A stretch of DNA of 64,000 nucleotides from assembly GCA_003290165.1 (NCBI GenBank), contig QNQO01001162.1, positions 186,001-250,000 on the forward strand, written 5' to 3'. Every line of letters begins with the position of its first letter. Positions within the stretch are counted from its first letter, which is position 1. The translations under genes were made by a program, and so were the position numbers. Below the pieces are notes generated by a model. The model did not search any database, had not been told where the DNA came from, and was given only the letters and a program-made list of their open reading frames with translations. This document shows, piece after piece, positions 22,135 to 34,591 of this stretch. The stretch comes from Berberis thunbergii (lineage: Eukaryota > Streptophyta > Magnoliopsida > Ranunculales > Berberidaceae).

Positions 22135-24307
22135 CTGGAATAAATCAATCTTCTGCTGCAATTGTTGATGCTGTATCATGTGTGACTAAAAAGGTGGACT
22201 CAAAAACACGAGATGTTAGACTCCTCCAGCCTACTATTGCCACTCAGAATGTAAGTTTTAAGTGACTTTTTGCATTATTACGGTTTGCAAGTAAACATGT
22301 AACCAAACTTCTAGCTCTCATAATCCATTTCTCATTACCATGCATGATGGGCATAAAGAGTTCAATGAAAGGAGGGAAGAAACTATTGGATACTATTAGG
22401 TGTGTGCTCTTTTGCTGCACATGCTCCTCAAATTGGATTAGTATCTTAAACATAGTTAAATTATTCTTAGTAGTAGGGTGCGGAACCTAACAAGTGAAGC
22501 TTTTGCAAACTTGAGGAAAATGACACTTTTAGTTTAAGCCCTCCTTTGGGGTTTATTTTGCGAAGGTGAACATAAATAAAGCACGCCACCTTTGAGAATG
22601 TCCTAAGCATGCCTCTGCTTTGTATATGTTTTCTGAAAGAGAATATCTTCACGCACCCACATTACTAATCAAGAGGATATGTGTTCAGGCAAGGGTGTCA
22701 GAGGCAAATTCTCTTTATGTAATGGATCGGGCAACTCAGGTATGTTGACAATATCCTAGCTATCTTATCCTTCTTGTCTATATTCCTTAAAAACTCATCA
22801 TGGTTCTTCATACATATGCAGGAGGTGATTAATGCAATTGTAGAAGCGCAATCCCAAGCATCTGGTGGACCAGTAACTGGAATTTCTCTTGACAAACAAC
22901 TGCTGACCATATCCTTTTCTATGAGGAAAGATTTTTTTGGCTTTCATTTGTTATTTCTTATTTAATTGGTTTCAGGGAGAGGTTCAGGTTACAGAGATAT
23001 CAATTGCATTCTAGAAAATAGCATGCTTCTAACAACATATATCTGCATCTAAATAACACTACACCAAATTGACACTTTTGTAACATCTCTAAAAACAGTA
23101 TCACTTTTGAGATGTTACAATCCACCAAACAATTTTAAGTCAAAACTAAATTTAGTCTAAAAATGAAAAACAGTAATATAAAAAAAATGATACAATAAGT
23201 TGGATCACCATGAATAGTATCACTTTTATAATCATACTCTTCATGGTGATACAATTATTGTATCATTTGTTTGTGAAAATGTGTAAAATTGTTAAGTAAA
23301 TTGTTACACTTCAAAAGTGATACTGTTTTTTGGGTTGTTACAAAAATGTCAATTTGGTGTAGTGTAACAAGTATGTTTGACGGTATGCAGTGGTGGTCAA
23401 CATACATAGTCCCTTAACGTGTACCCATGCAAAGTTGACACATGAACCCTATAAACTCTCTAAGTGTGTTTCTGAGGCTTATCACCCAAAGGGGTCCAAC
23501 ACTGATCAATTTTTAGAAAATGGAACGTCCTTGTAAGTTCTAACATGAGTTACTAGAGTCAGGTGTTATTTAACTAGAGGAATTTAGGATTATAGTTGAT
23601 AATTCATCTGTGATGAATATAAGCATGATATGTTGTCGCATTAAGTGAGGCAAATTGAGCATTCTCACCACTAGATGTTCTTGATGTCTGCCCAAACATG
23701 GCTGGTAAGAAAGATCGCATTACACTGATTGGATTTCAGCCTACATTCTGAACATTAACTCATTGAAAATCTGAACTTGTGATATCAGATCTCATTGTGT
23801 ATGTTAGCAATCTGTATGTGTAACTAAACATTCGGTAAAGCTTGCTATACTGCTCAGCATGTTTTGGAAAGAACAGTTGAAGGATTATGACTTTAGAAAA
23901 ATAACTGAAGTCGTATTATAATCATAAATTACTCTCTTGAAACTATACCAAGTCTTTGGTATGGTTTATAAATTACTCTCATAAAACTATACCAAGTCTT
24001 TGGTATGGTTTAGTAACCAAATGCTAACTCTATGAAATTTAGATATGGGTGATTAAGTAATGTTTAATGTAATTAGGCGTAGTAACTAATTTTGCTTTCA
24101 AAAAATGTCTGATTGTAAAATCCTTGACCTGTGATTCACATTAACATTCAGAGACATGTTGGGTTGCCAGAACTTAGAAGCCTACGGCGAACATTTATAA
24201 AGTTGACAGGACAATCCTGTTTGAGTGGACGTCCCCCACCTTCAGATGCCGATAGTGCAAAAAGGATGTTTGTGGACTACTTGAATAGAGAACTCGGAAC
24301 TGCTTAG
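22135..24307 (+). pseudogene. Captured gene fragment, unrecognised, several exons
   Basis: The exons are 22135-22250 (AIVDAVSCVTKKVDSKTRD, RLLQPTIATQN), 22689-22739 (ARVSEANSLYVMDRATQ), one from 22822 (EVINAIVEAQSQASGGPV) and a last one at 24152-24307 (RHVGLPELRSLRRTFIKLTG, ending YLNRELGTA and a stop). The first three join in phase 0 with gtaag or gtatg donors and clean AG acceptors, so this is a real spliced gene copied with its introns. I do not recognise the protein. The MITE at 23057 lies in one of its introns. The two possible exons in the left arm may belong to the same gene. Confidence 0.6.
23057..23364. mobile_element. CACTA-type MITE, 308 bp
   Basis: The ends CACTACACCAAATTGACA are inverted and nearly perfect over 28 bases. 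The 3-bp duplication taa flanks it (23054-23056 and 23365-23367). It has no coding capacity. It is the innermost layer of the nested insertions. Confidence 0.9.
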
Positions 24308-25551
24308 ATGGCCTGAGACTGCAAAGCCTTTTACCGGCTTTCAAAGTTATGAACAGTGTTATAATTGTAATACCCATATATAGCCTATATAGAAGATCCC
24401 AAACAGTGACAAGAAATTTGAAGTCGCTTGTGTTGAGTTACTGACATAGGATCCAATTCAGTTGAAATGCAGTTTAGCTTGCAACTTTTTTACCATTTTA
24501 GTGATAGACATCGTGTAGCAACTGGAATTTGTTTCAGTCAGAGGCAGCATTGTCTAGCAAATGGATGTTTGATCGATAACTGTACAATGGTTGTATATGG
24601 ATCATTTGATTCCAAATACATTTGAAGATTTACATATTAAGCAGTTTCGTTATGTATATGCGGTGCTTCTTGGGTCTCATATAAAAGACAGTAGCATCGT
24701 AGTGGTCATTTTCATGGGTGCTTCACTTTGTTTTACTTGCAAGAATCGTTGGACAGAGATGAATTTTAAAGAGCTTCGGAGGAGTTCAAAGACTAACTTC
24801 TGCAGTGCATTGTCATAATCCTTGCTCACTGACTACAAAAAATTGCCAACACTCAGAGGCGAATAGGAAAAATGGGGGACAAGTTCCAGCTGCGGTCTAA
24901 TACCACAACAACTACCAACACTTGCTAGCCAAAACAATCAGTAACTGATGCATGGCAGAAATGTGAGAGCATCAAGTAATTTATATTTAGGGATCACTAA
25001 GTTGGAACAACAAACAACTTTGCAGCAATTAGATTATGAACAACTTAGCCACTAGAACATTCATTGAACTAATGTTGAACTTTCAGCAATGAAACCAATG
25101 AGAAATACGAAAACGCTTAAATGAACTACAATTGCAGTAGCAGCCTGTGGTGATGTAATCAAATTGCAGCATTATTTGAAACCTGCCAATTACCTAGAGT
25201 AATCACTATAGATCAAACCAGGCTACTAAAATGCACTATAGCAAAAAACTACATTAATTTGAGCAAGTTATAGCAAGGAAGAACAAATAAAAATCAGAAG
25301 TATAGTTTATTGAAGCTAATGAACACAAGTTTTTCTATCAAGCAACTTCACAGAAATTCATATGCAATCAGAGTTAAGTCTAAATACTTGCTTAAAAAAA
25401 AGAGAATCTACTAAACAGACAAGTGTCTTTTACCAAACAAAGACTACTCATCGAACTGGTTCAATCAAACTAAACTTGAAATAAGTTCACAAAAACTCAG
25501 CTTCAAGTCTAAAAATCTTGCAAAATAAAATATAACCAATACTATCTACAG

Positions 25552-25998
25552 CCAAGCGAAGCCATGGTGGTCTTGCAAAAGAGCCTGCATAGGCTTCATC
25601 ACCTTCGTGATTATCAATCTCCTGTTGACCATTGATATTGGTGTTCACCCATGCCTTTATATCCTTGTCACCTCTTAGAAGCTCTAGTATCTGAACCAGG
25701 AAGATTGAGTCAAAATTTTATCTTATCGACCACAATTTCAATAATGCAATTGGCTCCTGGATAACTAAACCAAATAATATACCATAGCTATTCATTTGTA
25801 AATCAATGCGTTAATATGTAACATTAAAAAATACAACTATAGTACCTTGTTAATTTTTTGCCAGAGTCTAGAAGACCTTCTAATACAAAGGGTTACAGCA
25901 ATAACCATTCTTTGCACTTGATTCTCATCGAACTTTCCATCCAGTTTGGGGTCCAATAAACTCAATATATCCCCACTTTCTAGTATTGGTTTAGCCTG
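25552..25998 (-). pseudogene. Captured receptor-like cytoplasmic kinase fragment
   Basis: Two minus-strand exons encode the end of a protein kinase domain. The first (about 25998-25849) reads AKPILESGDILSLLDPKLDG and later CIRRSSRLWQKI, the kinase subdomain XI region. The second (about 25690-25552) reads LELLRGDKDIKAWVNTNING and DNHEGDEAYAGS. The wording fits the class VI RLCKs (RBK group), Ser/Thr kinases that act in the cytosol, often with ROP GTPases. Only the C-terminal lobe end was captured. In a normal gene the motif has Arg-Pro instead of LW, so this copy has drifted. Confidence 0.72.
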
Positions 25999-26160
25999 CA
26001 CATGAAACACATATCTGTAAGTGAAAAGTACTCCTACAGTATTACAAATGAGATTTTTGTAAGGAGATTCTTACCCACAAAAATATGATCAGTTGTTCAA
26101 TCTTACTGTGATTTCAGTTTACACAATATTCTTTTTCAGACTTTGGTTATACTTTGGTTT
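25990..26160. repeat. Extra direct copy of an arm segment
   Basis: About 170 bp starting ggtttagcctgcacatgaaa repeats 26677-26850 in direct orientation. The segment is an intron end plus the first ten bases (gctaaaccaa) of the kinase exon, so part of the captured gene has become part of the inverted arms. Confidence 0.78.
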
Positions 26161-26206
26161 CTTTTTCAGATTTTTGGTTATACTTTCAGTTTACACAATA
26201 TTCTAG

Positions 26207-28063
26207 CTAAAAGTAAGCTAGACCTATGATAAACCCTAACTCAAAGATCAATAAGAAAACATAAAGTTTATTCAATCACACCAACTACAATACTCAACTC
26301 CATGCCTTATTTATAAGCCTAATAACATCTTTGGCATGTAACTAACTCTAATATGCCCTAATCTTTAATATGGGCTATATATATTAACTAACTATTAATA
26401 TACTAATATTATCCAATAACCCAACTACATAAAAAAATCAGCCATGATGGAGGATACTCAAGAATGGAACAACGACAATGACAAATTTGTTTTTTGAATC
26501 CCAATGAATCTCAATTTCTTCAAACTTAAGTCTTTAATTTCGTTATCAACTTATCATACAAGGCTAAGGTTTGAAAATTTTATATGAAAATACCTTTTCT
26601 AAGGTTCACAAATAGTCGTTACCTCTAGATGGCCATAACTCAAATAGTGGAGAATCCCATCTATTACGCATATTTGGTTTAGCCTGCACATGAAACACAT
26701 ATCTGTAAGTGAAAAGTACTCCTACAGTATTACAAATGAGATTTTTGTAAGGAGATTCTTACCCACAAAAATATGATCAGTTGTTCAATCTTACTGTGAT
26801 TTCCGTTTACACAATATTCTTTTTCAGACTTTGGTTATACTTTGGTTTCTGAAATGTTTTGAATCGTTTGTAGCTAGTACTAAGGATCATGCATCTTAGG
26901 CTTTTCCTGAATTCATGTAAAATTATGTTGGTTATGCTCAATTTGTAAATTGGCAATCAAAGTTGATAGTAGAGAGATTTAGCACCAACTCTCTTCTTAG
27001 TGGATTCAGTAATTACAAATCAATGAAAAGGACATATTCCTTCATTTCACATTGGAACAAACAACAATAGGAACACTAGAGAGGACATGTAAGATTACCT
27101 CGAGACATTCTTTTGTGGGATTGGACCTATGACCCCATCTATAAGAAAACATTTCTCCACACCTGTAATTAATAAAAAAAAATACATAATTATTATAATC
27201 TGAGGTTATTGTAATAGTTTAGAATACCAGATTCAGAACATCATTTTAATTAGATACAAAGAAATAGATTGGAAAACCCTAATCAATCAACTGATTAAAC
27301 AGGTTTAACTCGGTCGAATAAATGCATTAGAAATGACTTAAATATTACTGAAAATGCAGGAAAATCTGAGGTGGTTCATCAATTCTAAAGGTAGGAGGAG
27401 TCTGCTTAAATGAACCCATGCACTTTCAAATCAGCCTATATTTTCCATGAAATTAGGGGAATCTCTACCAAGATTGAAAAGCTAAAACCAAAAATCACAG
27501 CAAAGATCTAGGGTTTCAATTCAAACTGAAATCGAATTTTTTTTTTTTTTTTAGAAGAACACCATTATAAAATCAAACACTATAATTGCACCAACCTCTG
27601 CTGCAGTCAATTTCACAAAACTATACTAAATACAAGAACCAGTGAGATGACTATAAAAGATCTAGGGTTTCAATTCAAACTGAAATCGATTTTTTTTTTT
27701 TTTTTTTTTGCTCAATCTAGGGTTTCAATTCAATATCAAAGCAAAAAAACCCTAGATCTAGTGGAAACCGTAGATGTAGAAATCCCCAACAAGAAATCAC
27801 ACACAAAGAGGGAGAGAATGAGAGGAAAAATAAACATGGGACTGTCGAGCTTTACCTTTTTGGCGATTCGTCTTCGTCTTCTCAGGAGAGGAAATGGGAG
27901 AGGGAGAGGGAGAGGTTCCTCGGTGGTTTACCTTTTTGGGGAGAGGGAGGGATTGTTGGTCTTCGTTGGGGGAGAGTGGGAGAGGGAAAGCTTCCTCTAC
28001 AGAGAGATGGAAATGGGGGGAGGGAGAGGTTCCCTCCTTTTCTCCCCCAAAATTTCGATTCCC

Positions 28064-28096
<33 letters not shown>

Positions 28097-28174
28097 GAAA
28101 CCATGCAAAACCACGTGCGACGCACCATCCCTCGCCCAAACCCTCGCCCAAACCCTCGACATCTAGAATTGCTC
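26207..28174 (-). repeat. Right inverted arm of the MULE
   Basis: Reverse complement of the left arm. It includes T- and A-runs of different length from the left arm, and at the tip an extra gggtttgggcgag unit. Confidence 0.85.
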
Positions 28175-28183
28175 TAAAAATAT

Positions 28184-30204
28184 ATGTGTGTGTGTGTGTC
28201 AGAATAAAACTTTATCAATAAAGCATGCTTTAATGCTTACTAAAAGAAACAGAGCATGACTGCAAAAGTCGTTCTGCAAAGGGTCCTGCTGTCTGTTCGA
28301 TCCCATTTTTTTTATATAGCCTTAGTTTATTGAAATTAACCTATTGAACGAGATATGAGTACGCCTCATAGTTAATTTGTAGGCCTAGGCTGCTTAGTTT
28401 TGTGAGGGTAGTTATCAAATCAACCAAAGGTCATATCGCAAACAACATGTCATGAAATAGGCAATAATTTCATAAAGTTTAGCCAAAATTACTGGTTCAA
28501 GACACAACATAGACACAAACAGAAGTAGTGGTAAGGGTATTTTTATATCATGTAATAGTATATATGTGATACAAATATTCTTATATCCATTTTGTTTTTG
28601 TAATGGTATTTATGTAGTAATGTAAAATAATGACATTTAGAGTTATTATTGTTGTACAATAATGAGAAATTGAGTATGGGTTTATATATATTTATATGTT
28701 GGCTTTTATATGTTAACCATACTTAAAGTAAAGATACATTCCTTGATGGGTTGTATTAGGCTTAATAAGGAGCTACTATTGAAAGTATGATTTCCCCACA
28801 CGCATAGCACCATGAATTTCTATTTTTATGGGCTTTGATCCTCTTATTGGAATAAAATGTTTGCTTATGAAAATGCTATGTTTTCTCAAAAAATGTGGGT
28901 GAATACGATTATGAATCGATTCAGGAATGACAAAATGTCATCATGGATGAATTTTGAAATATTAAAAATAAATGATATTGGTAAACTTTAACTCCTGAAA
29001 ATTTAAAGCACCTGGAATTGTATCACTTAGAACTACTACATCTCTTTTTGTTTATTATTTTCCCTATCCTACTAGAGAAACTAAATGACCAGCGGGTCAT
29101 CTTGCGGAGGTGGGGCGCCTATTTCCTAGTAGAGAAACTAAAATAACCTTTGGGTTAGTGTTGCGGAAATGAGGTGAATTTGTATGCCTAAAATAAGTTT
29201 TGATATTTATTCGTCAAAAATGTGACGTGAGTTTATGCGCATCGATAGCTTAAGAGTGGCTTTTGGTACTCATATAGTTAGGAGTATCCGCGACGCATGC
29301 CTGTATGTGATGTCCCCACTTGGGCATGGATGACAGAGAAGTTCTCCTTTATATGAGAGATGCATACGGGCATGTATGTTCGACACGGAGGTGGTGCAAA
29401 TGTGGTATCGTCTAAGTGATCACTCCGTCAAAAGATAAATCAAAAGTCCAATGAAAATGAGTACATTATGTGTATATTGTTTCTAACCCTTGTTCATGCA
29501 GGATGGCAAGTCCACTAATATTTCTGCAGGACAAACTTTCCATAGTCAACTCCTACAGAGTAAGTGTAAGTAAATGCACTTTTACTTATTAGGTTTACAT
29601 AATGGCCTCGTGGAGGAACTATCTATTTGTTTTGGTTATTTTGTCGCATTTTATTGTTCCATCATGTCATGATATTTCTTTTATTGATTTTTGGGGAACA
29701 AAAAATTTCACACCAGCATTATTGCTGACCCAAGTGGATTTTTTCTTCTTGGGTACATTCCTTCGGGAATGTAGCCGACTAGCTTATTTTCAGGGTTTAG
29801 TAGTCTCGGGCAAGCTTAGAGCAGTTCATTTCATACGTGACGAGCATTGTTGGGAGTTGCGCATTGCTCGAGAGATTATGTCATTTTTATTTGTAGGTGA
29901 CATTTTAATTCTTTGTAATAAAACTTGAAGTTTATTTATCATTTCTTGGGAGAGATACATTCGTGATTTTGTTGAACTTGTAAGCGTTGGCTCTACGAGC
30001 TTTAGGTTTTTCCTTTTGATGGGCTTCTAGATCAGTTTTTTTTTATTTTTCTTTAATTTGGTAAATTATGTAATTGGTTTTTTTTTCTCGTAGATGCCAA
30101 CTGTTACTGTTAGTGAATGACAATTCATGTCCCGAATTTTGGGGAAACGGGTAATCCTAGGTGGATTTTTGGATTTTCATTTTTTTTTAAATTGGGGCGT
30201 GACA
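28184..30204 (+). repeat. 5' LTR of the Tekay element, second part
   Basis: Continues the LTR after the MULE and ends ggggcgtgaca. It keeps about 370 bp (29397-29766) that the 3' LTR has lost, and a 27-bp piece near 29190 that is also missing there. Confidence 0.88.
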
Positions 30205-30207
30205 GTT

Positions 30208-30220
30208 TGGTATTAGAGCA
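30208..30220 (+). promoter_or_regulatory. Primer-binding site, initiator-Met tRNA
   Basis: tggtattagagca lies three bases after the LTR end and complements the 3' end of plant initiator-Met tRNA except for one C-to-T change (usual form tggtatcagagc). Confidence 0.8.
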
Positions 30221-30338
30221 CAGTTTACCCTAGGCTAGGGAGAGTCTAGGGGATCCTCAGAATGTGGTTATGGGTAAGCTGTAGAGTGTTTTGTGGATTT
30301 TATGGAGTGTCTAATCATTTCCCTTTTATTTGAAGGAT

Positions 30339-31445
30339 ATGGCTGGAAGACATACTCGTCAGAATCCAAATGGGAACAATAGCGGTAGCAGTGAAAATGT
30401 TGTTCAAAATGGAGGTGGCAATGAAAATGGAAATGGTCATGGTGATAATACTATCCAGTTGAGTCAGACTATGATGATGAAGATGCTACAAGGATTGCAA
30501 CATAATAGTAATCAGGGTGACCATTTTGCTAGAAGGGTTAAGGAGTTTGGGACATTGGGTGGTAAGAGATTTACCGGAGAGAATCCGAGAGATGGGGATG
30601 TCTAGGTCCAAAGCTGTGAGACTGTTTTCAGGAAGATGCGATTTATTGAAGTCCAAAAACAAGAGTTAGTTGCACATCACCTGGATGGTGTTGCTAGTTA
30701 CTGGTGGGAGGCTTTACCACCCTCCGTTGATGTTGCGGTTATGACATGGGATGACTTTAAGGATCGATTTTAGAATAGATTTGTGCCTAATACAGTTAAG
30801 GCGTAATGGGCTGCGGAGTTTAATATGTTGAAGCAGACTGGGAATATGACTGTGGAGCAGTATGTCACGAAGTTTAACGAGTTGTCGTTGTATGCTCCGT
30901 ATTTAGTGGACACACCAGAAAAGAAAAATGCCAAATTTATTGGGGGTTTGCATCACTATCTGTCGAGGGCTCTTCTCACCGCTGACAGAGAGAGTTTTGG
31001 CAGAGTTTTGGATTTGGCATTGAAATATGAGGAATAGAACAAGATGTAACATGAGAGTAGGGAGAAAGGCAAACAGAAGTTGGGCGAGTTGTCAGGAAAC
31101 ACTCATCACCAGGGTGCGTCGCGTGATTTTCATGGTGATCGTAGTCGTTTTCGTCCTTATGATCAAGGGCAAAGGGGTCAACAGTTTCAGAACCTGAAAT
31201 CTCAAGGTGGGTACCAGAACCAATTGCAGGGAGGAAACCAGTTTCACCGTAAGAGTGGAAATCAGTTCCAGAAACAGGATGGTAATCAGCATCAAAGGCA
31301 GAATGGAAACCAATTCCATCGTCAGGGTAACCAGAGACAAGGTTATCAGGGTCAGCGGAATCAGACTACCCAAACAGCAGCGGGGGGACGCGCAGTGATC
31401 TGCTTCACTTGTGGGCAACCAGGTCATCGAATGCGAGACTGCCCT
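30339..31445 (+). pseudogene. Retrotransposon gag, interrupted
   Basis: The frame starts MAGRHTRQNPNGNN and continues through five stops (about 30603, 30772, 30804, 31035 and 31047) without a frame change. Recognisable parts are the core (YWWEALPPSV, TVEQYVTKFNELSLYAPY), a Gln/Asn/His-rich region, and a zinc knuckle CFTCGQPGHRMRDC (31401-31442), C-x2-C-x4-H-x4-C. Gag packages the element RNA. Each stop can be explained by C-to-T change of CAG or CAA, or by G-to-A change of TGG. Confidence 0.85.
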
Positions 31446-31958
31446 AATGGTAGGAACGCGCCCCATAATAGGCAAGGCCAACCCACCCAAGGGTGTGTAT
31501 TTGCCGCCTTACCAGATCAGAAAAACTTTCAAGGTACTTCTGAATTTTCTATCTCTAATTTGAATGTGTTATTTGATATTGGAGCATCACACTCTTTCAT
31601 ATCTCGATGTTTGGTTAATCGAAAAATGTTGAAAAGTTTGCCACTTGCTATACCCTCATGTGTTACCACCCCTTTAGGAGGCTCAACGACACTAAATCAA
31701 CTATGTAAAAAATTTAAGATTTCCTTCCTCGATAAAGTATTCCTTGTCGACTTGGTTGTGCTTGACTTTGAGGACTTTGATGTGATTTTGGGAATGGATT
31801 GGTTGCATAAGAATCTAGTCACGCTAGATTGTGCAAAGAAGATAGTTTCCATTCATGCTCCAGGCATGCTTTCTGTTTCTCACATTTGTGGAAATTGTGA
31901 AGAGTCAGTGATGTCTAGTTTTCTGTACTCGATGGGGACGTCAGAGAGAGAAATTTGA
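31446..31958 (+). pseudogene. Retrotransposon aspartic protease region
   Basis: Follows the zinc knuckle in the same frame. The active-site motif is LFDIGASHSFIS, and the later DVILGMDWL is the usual second protease motif. It ends at a TGA (31956-31958). Such proteases cut Gag-Pol into its parts. Confidence 0.85.
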
Positions 31959-33443
31959 GATGTAGAAGTTGTAAGAGATTATGAGGATGTATTTCAGGAA
32001 ATTCCTGGCTTGCCGCCTAGGCGAGAAGTTGAGTTCTGAATCGATTTAATACCTAGAACCGCTCCTATCTCTAGGGCAGCGTACCAGATGGCACCGAAGG
32101 AGTTGAACGAGATGAAAGTCCAGTTGGACGAGATGTTGCAAAAAGGGTAATTTATTTTATTCGACTATACTTATTGACATGTTTATTCATGTTAATGTAT
32201 ATATGTGTAATCCTTTTGAGGTGTGTATGAACCAGGTTCATACGTCCTAGTAATTCTCCGTGGGGAGCACCCACAATTTTCGTTTTGAAGAAGGATGGTA
32301 CCTTGAGGATGTGTATTGACTATAGGGAGCTGAACAAAAAGACTATCAAGAACAAATACCCATTGCCTCGAATTGATGATCTTCTTGATCAGTTGAGGGG
32401 AGCAGTGATGTTTTCTCAGTTTGACTTGAGAATTGGATATCATCAGATGGGTGTAGAAGAAGATAGTATTCCTCTCACGGCTTTTCGTACGAGATATGGG
32501 TTGTATGAGTTTCTAGTCATGCCTTTTGGTTTGACAAATGCCCCGACCTTTTTCATGGACCTGATGAACAAGATCTTTCGACCATACTTGGACAAATTCG
32601 TCATTATTTTTATTGATGACATTTTGGTTTACTCCCATAGTGAAGCAGAGCATGGAAAACATCTCATAATAGTGTTGTAGACCTTGAGAGATCAGAAATT
32701 GCATGCAAAATTTAGCAAGTGCCATTTTTGGGAAAAATAAGTAAATTTTTTAGAGCATGTTGTTTCTAGTCAGGGTATAGCAGTTGATCCTGATAAGGTG
32801 AAAGCAGTGAAATATTGGAAACAACCTACTAATGCAACGGAGGTGAGAAGTTTTTTAGAGTTAGCTGGTTACTACAGACGATTTATTGAGAAGTTTTCTC
32901 TTATTGCTGCCCTTTTGACTAAATTGACCCATAAGAATGTTTAGTTTATTTGGACCAATGAGTGTGAAAAGGCTTTTTAGGAGTTGAAGCACCAATTAAC
33001 CACTGTGCCCATCCTGACTATTCCAGTGCAAGGTGGGAAGTTGGTAGTCTTCACTGATGCTAGTGGCACAGGTCTGGGGTGTGTATTGATGCAGAATCAG
33101 AAGGTTGTGTTGTACGCCTCATGAGAGGCGATGCCCTACCCATGACTTGCAATTAGCGGCAGTTTTGTTTCCTTTGAAGATGTGGCAACACTACCTTTAT
33201 GGGGAGCATTTTGAGTTGTTCACGGATCACAAGAGTCTCAAGTATTTGTTTTCGCAGAAGGAGCTGAATATGAGACAACAAAGGTGGGTGGAGTTCATTA
33301 GTAGTTATAATTTTGAGATCCTTTACCACCCATGTAAGGGAAATGTAGTAGCCGATGCTCTTAGTCAGCAACACACTATTATGGCTTCACTCATGATAGA
33401 GGAATGGAAGTCTCTTGAGGCTATTTTTTCTTGTGATGTTTAG
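31959..33443 (+). pseudogene. Retrotransposon RT and RNase H, interrupted
   Basis: The linker PGLPPRREVEF and MAPKELNEM come first, then [47 protein letters not shown], and the catalytic FIDD (about 32609-32620) where YVDD or FIDD is usual. RNase H has FTDASGTGLGCVLMQ and FTDHKSLKYLF. Stops lie at about 32038, 32678, 32740, 32942, 32979 and 33120. Near 33120 a small deletion shifts the frame (YAS to HERRCPTHDLQLAA). An 87-bp intron-like piece breaks the RT start. Confidence 0.88.
32147..32233 (+). other. 87-bp GT-AG intron-like insert in RT
   Basis: Between QKG and [12 protein letters not shown], where other elements of this branch have no gap, lies an AT-rich 87-bp piece starting gtaatt and ending accag. 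Its removal restores the exact reading frame (gg|g ttc). A branch-like ttgac stands inside. It behaves like a spliceosomal intron by sequence, but an insertion with chance ends is also possible. Confidence 0.6.
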
Positions 33444-33547
33444 TTTGTCCAGGGAGCAAACACGGCTTATGTTGGTAGTTTATATGTTCGACTTTCTGTG
33501 ATCAGCAAGGTTTTAGAGGGTTTTTGATGAGCAAATTGGAAGACTGA

Positions 33548-34591
33548 GTGCTTGATAATCTAGATGATTATCCCTTAGAGTGGTCAGTTGAGTCCGATGC
33601 TGGTTTGAGATTCCATGAGAGACTTTGTGTGCCTGAAATTGAGGAATTGAGGAAAGAAATTATGGATGAGGCTCATAAGACACGGTTTACCATTCACCCG
33701 GGAGGCACAAAAATGTATCATGACCTGAAGCGAACTTTCTGGTGGGACGGCATAAAGAAGGATGTGGGAGATTATGTATCACGGTGTTTCACTTGTCAAC
33801 AAGTGAAGGCCGAGCATCAGCGACCCTCGGGTTTAATGCAACCATTAGAGATTCCTATCTGGAAATGGGAAAATATTTCTATGGACTTTATAGATGGTTT
33901 ACCGAAGACCCGACGAGGTAACGAGTCAATTTGGGTTATAGTTGACTGTTTGACTAAGTCTACGCATTTTGTTCCGGTTGGTGTGCACTGTATTACCGAA
34001 CAGCTATCCAGACGATACATCCGTGAGGTAGTTAGGCTTCACGGAATACCAATATCCATTGTGTTTGACAGAGATCCCATGTTTGCAGCTGAGTTTTGGG
34101 AGAGCTTTCAGCAAGCCATGGGGACGAGACTAGATTTGAGTACAGCTTATCATCCTCAGACTGATGGTCAGACGAAGCGGGTGAATCAGGTTCTAGAGGA
34201 TATGCTTTGGGCATGTGTGCTCGATTTTGGTGGTAGTTGGGAGGATTACTTACCTCTCATAGAGTTTGCTTATAACAACAATTACCATTCTAGTATTGGC
34301 ATGGCCCCGTTTGAGGTTTTATATGGGAGACCTTGTCGATCACCATCCTGTTGGGCAGAGGTTGGCGACATAGTCTTGTTAGGGCCAGAGATGGTTCGGG
34401 AGACATCGGAGAAGGTGCAAATTATTAGAGAGCGGATCAAAACTGCTCAAAGCAGACAAAAGAGTTATGCTGATCGGAAGCGTAAGGCGATAGAATTTCA
34501 GGTTGGGGACCTTGTTTTTCTCAAGGTTTCACCTATGCGCGGTGTATTGAGGTTCGGTAAGAAAGGAAAGCTAAGTCCTAGATTTGTGTGA
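33548..34591 (+). pseudogene. Retrotransposon integrase
   Basis: A 347-residue frame starts inside the linker. It has the H2C2 zinc-binding part (HPGGTKMYHDL ... CFTCQQVK) and the DDE core: D in ISMDFIDGLP, D in IVFDRDPMF, E in RVNQVLEDML, with YHPQTDGQT just before. Near its end is VGDLVFLKVSPMRG. A TGA (34589-34591) then stands where most elements have the Gly of GPF. It inserts the DNA copy into the genome when intact. Confidence 0.9.

Larger units (their letters stand above)
19261..28174. mobile_element. Mutator-like element with long inverted arms (Pack-MULE)
   Basis: Both ends start gagcaattctagatgtcgag and are inverted. The arms match for about 1.95 kb (19261-21217 against 28174-26207), and a 9-bp duplication flanks the element; all three are hallmarks of Mutator-like elements. 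No mudrA-type transposase is seen, so it depends on another copy. The 5-kb interior carries pieces of two host genes: an unrecognised plus-strand set of exons (22135-24307) and a minus-strand receptor-like cytoplasmic kinase piece (25998-25552). Carrying host exons makes it a Pack-MULE. It lies in the 5' LTR of the Tekay element. Confidence 0.88.
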
